Part shown: one piece after another, positions 7,543-13,114 of the stretch
Layout: every line of letters begins with the position of its first letter
Position numbering within the stretch: position 1 is the stretch's first letter
Assembly: GCA_945889235.1 (NCBI GenBank)
Contig: CAMDBK010000049.1
Location: 1-13,727, forward strand
Direction of reading: 5' to 3'
Source of the DNA: Chitinophaga pinensis
GTDB taxonomy: Bacteria > Bacteroidota > Bacteroidia > SXHM01
Length of the DNA: 13,727 nucleotides
Translations under genes and position numbers: made by a program
Notes under the pieces: model-generated
What the model was told of the DNA's origin: nothing
What the model saw: the letters and a program-made list of their open reading frames with translations, nothing else
The model's database searches: none

Positions 7543-8075
7543 TCTTCGCCTGTTCTTTTAAAACCAATTTTTTTTCTTGGTGATGGTTTTACCTCTTGTG
7601 ATTTTTCAATCAGTTCAAATAATCCAGTGATTTGTCCGTCATGTAAATCTACACGTTTTTCAATGTTCACTATCTTATCATAAAGATGCTTTTGTGACAA
7701 AATCAGTTTTCGCATTTTGGTGAACAAACGAATAATTTGAATGTTGGTTTTAATTGCTCTTTCGCTATTAAGAACACATGAAAGCATTGATACACCTTGT
7801 TCTGTGAATGCAAAAGGGGAATATCTTAATCCGCCCCAACTTGAGGTCACAAATTGTGACCTCAAGTCAGTAAACTCATCTTTTGAAAGTTGGAACATAA
7901 AATCATCAGGAAATCGGTCAATATTTCTTTTCACCTGTTGTTTTAAAATTTTTGTTTCAACACCATACAATTCGGCAAGGTCGCGGTCAAGCATTACCTT
8001 TTCACCACGAATAACATATATTCTTGATAGAATATTTTCATCCGGAATAGAAATTGCAACTTTCGCTTTTGCCAT
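7539..8075 (-). CDS. ORF6N-domain (KilA-N/Bro-related) putative DNA-binding protein
   Basis: The 178-residue protein begins with an ORF6N domain at about 12-100: SRIYVIRGEKVMLDRDLAEL, then QVKRNIDRFPDDFMFQLS, LRSQFVTSSWGGLRY and FAFTEQGVSMLSCVLNSERA. The C-terminal third (about 110-162) looks helical and possibly coiled (IQIIRLFTKMRKLI, IVNIEKRVDLHDGQITGLFE), and the tail is basic (PRKKIGFKR). ORF6N domains are known from phage and bacterial proteins and are thought to bind DNA; no target is established here. The gene lies between the two subunit genes of an acyl-CoA carboxylase and is coupled to the alpha-subunit gene by an ATGA overlap. Its codons 70-79 form a palindrome, and related palindromes sit directly upstream, the nearest 10 bases from the ATG. 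That suggests autoregulation or an element that carries its own target. It could equally be a neutral insertion. Confidence 0.9.
   Translation of the reverse strand: MAKAKVAISIPDENILSRIYVIRGEKVMLDRDLAELYGVETKILKQQVKRNIDRFPDDFMFQLSKDEFTDLRSQFVTSSWGGLRYSPFAFTEQGVSMLSCVLNSERAIKTNIQIIRLFTKMRKLILSQKHLYDKIVNIEKRVDLHDGQITGLFELIEKSQEVKPSPRKKIGFKRTGEE
7840..7866. repeat. 27-base palindrome inside the ORF6N coding sequence
   Basis: CTTGAGGTCACAA at 7840-7852, one central base (7853), then TTGTGACCTCAAG at 7854-7866. The two 13-base arms are perfect reverse complements. On the coding strand it spans the last base of codon 70 to codon 79 and encodes LRSQFVTSS, a characteristic ORF6N peptide. The inner AGGTC-N9-GACCT core is the same as in the upstream element at 8131-8155. 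A perfect 13+1+13 palindrome inside a conserved coding segment is unlikely from codon choice alone and may be a protein-binding site or hairpin. Confidence 0.9.
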
Positions 8076-8084
8076 TTTATAATC

Positions 8085-8109
8085 TTGAAATCACAAATTG
8101 TGATATCAA
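8085..8109. promoter_or_regulatory. Candidate operator: palindrome just upstream of the ORF6N start
   Basis: TTGAAATCACAA at 8085-8096, centre 8097, TTGTGATATCAA at 8098-8109. The 12-base arms match at 11 positions. The core TCACAAATTGTGA is identical to that of the intragenic copy (7847-7859) and the 8131-8155 copy. It ends 10 bases before the ORF6N ATG, so it covers the initiation region of the mRNA and possibly the promoter. Read on the - strand it spells LISQFVIS, a degenerate version of the ORF6N peptide. A role as operator for the ORF6N product is inference. Confidence 0.6.
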
Positions 8110-8130
8110 ATTTTAATTATTAATTCTAGT

Positions 8131-8155
8131 TGGAGGTCACAAATTGTGACCTCCA
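8131..8155. repeat. 25-base perfect palindrome upstream of the ORF6N gene
   Basis: TGGAGGTCACAA at 8131-8142, centre 8143, TTGTGACCTCCA at 8144-8155; both 12-base arms are exact. It shares 21 consecutive bases (AGGTCACAA, the centre and TTGTGACCT with adjacent bases) with the intragenic palindrome, but its outer bases differ in a compensated way, keeping the symmetry. On the - strand it reads WRSQFVTSN followed by a stop. It lies 56 bases upstream of the ORF6N ATG. It may be a second operator or a remnant of another ORF6N gene. Confidence 0.85.
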
Positions 8156-8163
8156 TTTTATTT

Positions 8164-8197
8164 AAAAACTTGAGGTGCCGATTTGACACCTCAAGTT
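8164..8197 (-). terminator. Hairpin plus T-run directly after the carboxyltransferase stop; also a variant of the ORF6N palindrome
   Basis: Arms 8167-8177 (AACTTGAGGTG) and 8187-8197 (CACCTCAAGTT) pair perfectly over 11 bases around a 9-base loop. On the - strand the second arm runs into TTTTT (8168-8164). The element begins one base after the TAG stop of the carboxyltransferase gene. Placement, stem and T-run suit an intrinsic terminator or attenuator between that gene and the ORF6N gene. The stem has modest GC content, so termination would likely be partial. It has the same AGGTS-N9-SACCT layout as the other palindromes here, and on the - strand it spells NLRCQIGTSS, a recognisable ORF6N-type peptide. 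Confidence 0.6.
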
Positions 8198-9790
8198 CTA
8201 CATTCTAAATACTCCAAATCCTTCAGCACCTTTAAACTCTGTGTTATGAATTACATCCATACACATCTTTAAATAATTTCTGGTTTCGCGCGGGTCAATC
8301 ACACCATCATCCCAAAGCTGACCGCTGGCATACCAGGCGTTGCTTTGTTTTTCCGCTTCTTTAACCATGTATTGCGCCATCTGTCTTCCCTGTTCTTCAT
8401 CGTAAGTAATTCCTGACTTCTCAGCAGCACCACGACCAATAATCTGCATCACACCTGCAAGCTGGTCGGGACCCATCACAGCAATTTTTGAATTAGGATA
8501 GCTGAACAAAAATTTTGGTTTATAAGCTCTTCCACACATAGCGTAATTTCCTGCGCCATAACTTGCACCTGTAATAATAGTAATAGCAGGAACCGTTGAA
8601 TTACTCACCGCATTAATCAGTTTTGCACCATGCTTAATAATTCCTTCTTCCTCATATTTTTTACCAACCATAAATCCGGTAATGTTTTGCAGAAAAAGCA
8701 AAGGAGTATCATTTTGATTGCAGAGTTGAATGAACTGTGCGCCTTTGTTTGCAGCCTCAGAAAACAGCACTCCGTTGTTAGCTATAATTCCAATTCTGAA
8801 ACCATTGATATTGGCATAACCCGTAACCAAAGTACTTCCATAAAGTGGCTTAAATTCTGAAAACTCTGAACCGTCAACAATACGTGCAATCAGTTCGCGC
8901 TGGTCAAACGGAATGCGCACATCGGCAGAAACAACTCCGAGTATTTCTTCTTTGTCGTAAAGCGGTTCTATTATATCAAGGCTTTCTTTTTCGAGAGGTT
9001 GTTTAAGATTGGAAAGTATTTCTCTCGCTAAGCGCAAAGCATCCAACTCATCTTCAGCCATGTAATCCGAAACGCCTGAAATACTGCTGTGCATTTTTGC
9101 TCCGCCCAAACTTTCTTCATCGGTAACCTCGTTGGTAGCCATTTTCACCAGCGGTGGTCCGGCAAGAAAAACCTTGGCTTCGTTCTTCACCATAATCACA
9201 TAATCACTCATGCCGGGAATATAAGCACCACCTGCTGTGCTATTGCCGAAAACAATTGAAATGGTTGGTATTCCTTCTTTACTGCGTTGTGTTATTCCAC
9301 GGAAATTTGCTCCACCGTAATTAAAAATTTTTGCCTGGTCGGGAAGATTTGCTCCTGCACTTTCCACCATGTTAATCATGGGCAAACGATTCTCAAAAGC
9401 TATTTCGCCACAACGCATACCTTTCTGTAACGTTGCATAATCAATTGCTCCGCCTTTGATAGTGCCTACATTGGAGTTAATTAAACAAAGTCTTCCGCTC
9501 ACAAATCCGATACCGCAAACAATGGTGCCGCCCGGACCAAATCCATCCATGCCCCAGCCTGCCAAGGGGCATAATTCCATGAAAGGCGAATCGCGGTCGA
9601 GCAATAACTCAATGCGCTCACGCGCTAATAATCTTCCTGCTTTTTTGGTACGGGCAAGGTATTTTTCCTCACCCTGAAAAAGCGCTTCCTGCATTTTTCC
9701 GCCCAACTCTATTATCTTATCCTGCATCAATGCAAGATTATTTTTATAGCTGTCCGAATTGCGGTTTATTTTGGTTTTAAAGACTGACAT
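8198..9790 (-). CDS. Acyl-CoA carboxylase carboxyltransferase (beta) subunit, methylcrotonyl-CoA carboxylase-like
   Basis: The 530-residue protein has the N- and C-terminal carboxyltransferase halves. ESAGANLP (143-150) and STAGGAY (184-190) lie in the first. FLQNITGFMVG (366-376), GASYGAGNYAMCGRAY (408-423) and DDGVIDPRETR (494-504) lie in the second, and the C-terminus is FGVFRM. FLQNITGFMVG, GAGNYxMCGRAY and the FGVFRM end are typical of methylcrotonyl/geranyl-CoA carboxylase beta subunits. It transfers the carboxyl group from biotin on the partner subunit (5557-7542) to an enoyl-CoA. Unlike the MCC beta subunits I recall (MGGEQAA), it reads MGPDQLAG at 439-446, closer to other acyl-CoA carboxylases, so the substrate is uncertain. 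The gene is split from its partner by the ORF6N gene and a palindrome-rich gap. It follows the membrane-protein gene by 30 bases, perhaps by read-through; no own promoter was recognised. Confidence 0.92.
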   Translation of the reverse strand: MSVFKTKINRNSDSYKNNLALMQDKIIELGGKMQEALFQGEEKYLARTKKAGRLLARERIELLLDRDSPFMELCPLAGWGMDGFGPGGTIVCGIGFVSGRLCLINSNVGTIKGGAIDYATLQKGMRCGEIAFENRLPMINMVESAGANLPDQAKIFNYGGANFRGITQRSKEGIPTISIVFGNSTAGGAYIPGMSDYVIMVKNEAKVFLAGPPLVKMATNEVTDEESLGGAKMHSSISGVSDYMAEDELDALRLAREILSNLKQPLEKESLDIIEPLYDKEEILGVVSADVRIPFDQRELIARIVDGSEFSEFKPLYGSTLVTGYANINGFRIGIIANNGVLFSEAANKGAQFIQLCNQNDTPLLFLQNITGFMVGKKYEEEGIIKHGAKLINAVSNSTVPAITIITGASYGAGNYAMCGRAYKPKFLFSYPNSKIAVMGPDQLAGVMQIIGRGAAEKSGITYDEEQGRQMAQYMVKEAEKQSNAWYASGQLWDDGVIDPRETRNYLKMCMDVIHNTEFKGAEGFGVFRM

Positions 9791-9809
9791 AGTTTGTCAA
9801 AAAAATTTG

Positions 9810-9828
9810 AGGTGGTGAAATTACACCT
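9810..9828. repeat. Decayed copy of the ORF6N-type palindrome at the end of the membrane-protein gene
   Basis: AGGTG (9810-9814) and CACCT (9824-9828) are complementary around nine bases, the same AGGTS-N9-SACCT geometry as the copies at 7840-8197. The flanks are TTTG on one side and TTTTTCAA on the other, so the outer arms have decayed. On the - strand it reads RCNFTTSN, again like the ORF6N peptide. It covers the last codons and stop of the 202-residue membrane protein. A T7 run (9805-9799 on the - strand) follows, so it may act as a weak terminator. With only 5-base arms, membership in the family is tentative. Confidence 0.4.
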
Positions 9829-10429
9829 TTTTCAATATGGATTTTATTCGGTGGTGGCATTTCCTGAAAGCAACAGGACTCCATATTCTCATGCTGTGAT
9901 TCTTATCAAACTCTTTGAGCTGGTCAAACTTTCGTTTGGTTTCCAAAACATGCAATAGTTTAGCGATATGTTTTGCAAACCTATGCTGAAAAATAAAAAG
10001 TGACAGCGTTAAAACCAATGCTACAGCTACAAGCATCATAACAGGTATATCTGAAAGGCTTGGCCGTGAAGGGGAATTCATCACGGCAGGAATTAGATAC
10101 AACTCTGCTATAGCAAGTGCTGCTATTATAAATCGGGTAATTCTGAATAGTTTTTTATTGACTTCAATTTCAAGCCAGCTTTCCTGCCTGCCGGCAGGAA
10201 AGGCAAATTTCAGTTTTGACAAAAGCTCTTCATGCAAAACTTCCAGCCATAAATTTTTAAAAAGTAAAAACACGTAAGGAAAAAAGAAAACTGTAGTTGT
10301 AATTCCTTGCTGATTCCATTTAACAGCTTGAAACGAATAAATAAAAGCAACAAGTAGCGGTGCTTTCAGAATGAGCCATGCTGTAAGTGCATCGCCTTCT
10401 ATCATATATTTTTTAACAATATTTCTCAT
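9821..10429 (-). CDS. Hypothetical membrane protein with about four transmembrane helices
   Basis: I do not recognise the 202-residue product. Four hydrophobic segments are visible at about 14-36, 43-61, 98-117 and 128-148. A hydrophilic loop (62-96) lies between the second and third. The C-terminal tail is basic (about 149-202, many K, R and H) and probably cytoplasmic. Residues 78-82 (PAGRQ) are encoded by a short GC-rich palindromic repeat that looks inserted. The gene starts three bases after the lptD stop, so it is very probably co-transcribed with lptD, and a role in the envelope is a guess from position only. The last residues (KKV) and stop fall in a decayed palindrome. The ATG at 10429 gives MRNIVKKYMIEGDAL; a later ATG within it (10405) would also be possible. 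Confidence 0.7.
   Translation of the reverse strand: MRNIVKKYMIEGDALTAWLILKAPLLVAFIYSFQAVKWNQQGITTTVFFFPYVFLLFKNLWLEVLHEELLSKLKFAFPAGRQESWLEIEVNKKLFRITRFIIAALAIAELYLIPAVMNSPSRPSLSDIPVMMLVAVALVLTLSLFIFQHRFAKHIAKLLHVLETKRKFDQLKEFDKNHSMRIWSPVAFRKCHHRIKSILKKV
10179..10202. repeat. GC-rich palindromic repeat inserted in frame (PAGRQ)
   Basis: The centre CCTGCCGGCAGG (10187-10198) is a perfect 12-base palindrome. In an overlapping register CTTTCCTGCC (10179-10188) and GGCAGGAAAG (10193-10202) form a 10-base stem with a 4-base loop. It stands out by GC content in an AT-rich gene and encodes the PAGRQ segment of the loop between the second and third predicted helices. It looks like the CCTGCCTGCCGGCAGG type of small interspersed repeat that I recall from Bacteroidota genomes. 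Confidence 0.6.
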
Positions 10430-10432
10430 GTT

Positions 10433-13006
10433 TTAAAAGTCATACCAGTCGCGTTTGCGCGACAGTTTTAAGTCCTGAAGAATGGAAGATTTTACGTTAA
10501 TATCAATACTGTAACTTTGTATCGTTCCGAACGGAACCCATGTAAATGTAGCCTGCCAGCAATGCAGATCACGATAAATATTAAGATTGGTTTGTGTCAA
10601 CTTTTTCGACACAAAATCATAACCCGAATTAAAGCCTAATTTCCACTTTGGAGTTAGATTAATATTACCATTGAAACTCAAGGCTTGTGTTACATTTTTT
10701 TCTTTCAACAATGCATTGTAAGTTACATTATAGTTAGCAGAAAACTGCCACGGAATATTAAAATCAATAAACTGGTCGGGATAAGCATTCACCATATTTT
10801 GCTCGGCTTCTGTACCTTTATTGCTGTTACGCTGTTGGTTTCCCTGTCTGTTCAAACTAAACCCAACTGCAAGTGAAGCATTGGTTAGTTTTAGCCAGCC
10901 TTTTTTTGCCTCCCATCGATAAGTATCAATTTTTCTGTTCAGTGAATCTAAAACATAGGGAGTAAGTGTTGACGAAAATACAACATTTATTGCTTTTAAA
11001 ATGGTTGTTCTTGCGCTTAATGAAAAGTCGGAAAGCTTTAGAGAATCTGCAAAAAAGTTGTAAGAACCACCAATGGACAGCACATCAAAAATCGGAATTT
11101 TTTTGGTTGAGCTCACCGTATCTTTTGGTGTTTTCACTTTCATCTCCAGATTGTTGTTCAGACTAAAACTGATTGAACCTGTTTCACCCGAAGGTGGCGC
11201 TCCGTAACCAATATTATAGATAGAATAAGAAGTAAGTGCTCCACCCGAACCATAATAACCATATTGATTCGTGCCGAAATCAGGACGGTAAGTGAACCCA
11301 ACATTTGGAGTCATCACATGACGAATAGCCTGTACTTTTCCTTTCTTAAACTTAAACATACCATAAATAATAGTATTAATGTTTGCATTCACACTGTAAT
11401 CACCATTTACCCGTATATCCTGCAAGGTATCGGTAACTGCAGTTTGTGTTTCATTATTCCAGTATTTCCTAATAGTCTGAAAATACAATCTTGCATTACT
11501 GTTAAATGTAGGTGTGATGTTAAAATACTTCAGCACTTTAAATTGTGTAGATATGGGAACTGAAAGCTGTGCCCCGTTTACCATGTTGTTAAAAGTTTCG
11601 GTTCTGAGAAAAAGTGAATCGGAAGTGTGAACAGAGTTTTTCAAATCCAAGGTTGCGCTTGTTCCTATTTTCTCATACCAACGTGATTTTCCGACAGCAA
11701 TTTTCCTTTTGAACGGATAAATCCTGTTCACAGTAAACGCAACCTGCGGCAAAGTTAAATCAACCGTTTTATTCAACGTATTCTGACTGTGCGCCATACT
11801 TGTTGAAAGGTTAAACGGTGTTCCCGCCCACGATTTGCTCCACGAGATATTACTCTGAAACGTATTGGTCAAAAAATTCTGCGCATTGCTTGTTGTTCCA
11901 TTTTTAAAATTGTTGCGGCTTCCGGCATTTACATCTGCCGAAAATGTGCTGTTAGGACGGGCTTTCGGATCTTGGGTGTGTTTCCAGCGCACAAAAAAAT
12001 TGTTATTCACCGAATAGTTCGGAAAATCTTTATATCCTTCTCTGACGCTGGCATAACTCAATTGTATATTCCCAGAATATTTGTAGCGTTGTTTATAATT
12101 GGATACAACCTTTGCTCCATAGCTACCTTTCGAGTAAATATCGCCTACGAGCAATAAATCCACTTTTTTTCCGAGTGAAAAATAATAACCGCCTTCTTTC
12201 AGAAAAAAACCAAGTGTGGGCGATTCACCGTAAGCCGGTAATTTCAGTCCGGTGGTTCTGTCTTTCTTATTCGGGAAAAAACCAAATGGCAAAACAAAGG
12301 GCATGGGAACATCTTCAATAGTAAGGTAAGCCGGGCCTGTAACTACTTTATCATTAGGTATGACTTTCAGTTTATTGGATGCAATCAAAAAATGCGGGTC
12401 ATCCAAATCGCAGGTTGTATAACCACCTTTGCGTATGAAATAATTATCATCTTCTACTTTTTTTACAATCTCACCATGAATATGTCCTTCACCTTCAGTG
12501 GTAATTACTTCCTTTATTTTTCCTTTTTTTGTTTCAAAGTTGTAGGTGATTTCCTTTGTTCTGAATGTTTGCGCACCTTCAGTAAACACTGGGTCGCCTT
12601 GAATTTTTCCGGCACTGTCTGCAACACCAATTGCATATACTGTATTTGTGTTCCAGTCAAGAATAACATAAGCGGCTTTCAGATTAATTTCCTCGTAAGT
12701 AATATCCGCATTCCCAAAGAGGTAAACCTTCTTTTCCTTTACCGCAAAACGAATGGAATCATCTGCCGTGTAATGTACTTTTGATTTCAGAAATCCCTCT
12801 GGCGCTTTCTTAACTATTATAACTGTATCTTTTTTAACCGGAACAGTATCGGGAATAATCTGTGCATCATGAGTACTATTATATTGTGTAGCGCTGTCAT
12901 TCTCAAATTGAATACCCGACTTCAAAGCCTGAGCGTTAGCAGTTTGTACAAACAAACCGAGTACTGTTGAAAAAACAATAAAATACAATGATTTATGCAA
13001 ATGCAA
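10433..13006 (-). CDS. lptD: LptD-like outer-membrane LPS-assembly protein (OstA/LptD family)
   Basis: The 857-residue protein has a signal peptide (about 1-25, hydrophobic FIVFSTVLGLFV, cleavage near ANA/QA). An OstA-like beta-jellyroll region follows at about 75-230 (VHYTADDSIRFA, VYLFGNADITYEEINLKAAY, ITTEGEGHIHGEIVKK). The rest is a long beta-barrel region rich in alternating aromatic and polar strands, ending in WYDF with the C-terminal Phe typical of barrel proteins. GYTTCDLDDPHFLIAS, FVLPFGFFPNKKDRTTGLKLPAYGE and CWQATFTWVPFG are characteristic of Bacteroidota LptD proteins. LptD inserts lipopolysaccharide into the outer leaflet of the outer membrane. No in-frame ATG exists between the upstream stop (TAG) and the signal peptide; only TTG codons at 13006, 13000 and 12988 can start it. 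The one at 13006 or 13000 fits best. It is divergent from the amidase gene, with a candidate promoter at 13049-13056. Confidence 0.88.
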   Translation of the reverse strand: MHLHKSLYFIVFSTVLGLFVQTANAQALKSGIQFENDSATQYNSTHDAQIIPDTVPVKKDTVIIVKKAPEGFLKSKVHYTADDSIRFAVKEKKVYLFGNADITYEEINLKAAYVILDWNTNTVYAIGVADSAGKIQGDPVFTEGAQTFRTKEITYNFETKKGKIKEVITTEGEGHIHGEIVKKVEDDNYFIRKGGYTTCDLDDPHFLIASNKLKVIPNDKVVTGPAYLTIEDVPMPFVLPFGFFPNKKDRTTGLKLPAYGESPTLGFFLKEGGYYFSLGKKVDLLLVGDIYSKGSYGAKVVSNYKQRYKYSGNIQLSYASVREGYKDFPNYSVNNNFFVRWKHTQDPKARPNSTFSADVNAGSRNNFKNGTTSNAQNFLTNTFQSNISWSKSWAGTPFNLSTSMAHSQNTLNKTVDLTLPQVAFTVNRIYPFKRKIAVGKSRWYEKIGTSATLDLKNSVHTSDSLFLRTETFNNMVNGAQLSVPISTQFKVLKYFNITPTFNSNARLYFQTIRKYWNNETQTAVTDTLQDIRVNGDYSVNANINTIIYGMFKFKKGKVQAIRHVMTPNVGFTYRPDFGTNQYGYYGSGGALTSYSIYNIGYGAPPSGETGSISFSLNNNLEMKVKTPKDTVSSTKKIPIFDVLSIGGSYNFFADSLKLSDFSLSARTTILKAINVVFSSTLTPYVLDSLNRKIDTYRWEAKKGWLKLTNASLAVGFSLNRQGNQQRNSNKGTEAEQNMVNAYPDQFIDFNIPWQFSANYNVTYNALLKEKNVTQALSFNGNINLTPKWKLGFNSGYDFVSKKLTQTNLNIYRDLHCWQATFTWVPFGTIQSYSIDINVKSSILQDLKLSRKRDWYDF

Positions 13007-13013
13007 TTTATAC

Positions 13014-13021
13014 TATTTTTG
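13014..13021 (+). promoter_or_regulatory. Possible -7 element for the amidase gene
   Basis: TATTTTTG matches the Bacteroidota -7 consensus TAnnTTTG. It lies in the 108-base divergent gap about 90 bases upstream of the GTG start. No -33 TTG was found at the expected distance, so support is weak in such AT-rich DNA. Confidence 0.25.
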
Positions 13022-13048
13022 CAGGAATGACGTTATTTTCAGAACGGG

Positions 13049-13056
13049 CAAAACTA
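13049..13056 (-). promoter_or_regulatory. Candidate -7 element for the lptD unit
   Basis: Read on the - strand this is TAGTTTTG, an exact match to TAnnTTTG. A TTG at 13075-13073 upstream could serve as the -33 element with a 16-base spacer, slightly short. It lies about 43 bases upstream of the TTG start at 13006, a sensible leader length. Confidence 0.42.
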
Positions 13057-13114
13057 CATATTTTTATGAACGCAAAAAGGTACTTAACCTGCACATTTCA
13101 GACAATCTACATCT

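Noticed and set aside
7539..8197. Toxin-antitoxin, CRISPR or phage reading of the ORF6N locus.
   Set aside because: The palindromes are few and have no regular spacers, no partner toxin gene is present, and the neighbours are metabolic genes.
7540..8206. CATTCT at both edges of the ORF6N module as proof of a target-site duplication.
   Set aside because: Six bases in AT-rich DNA, one copy covering a start codon, can easily match by chance; kept only as a hint in the module finding.
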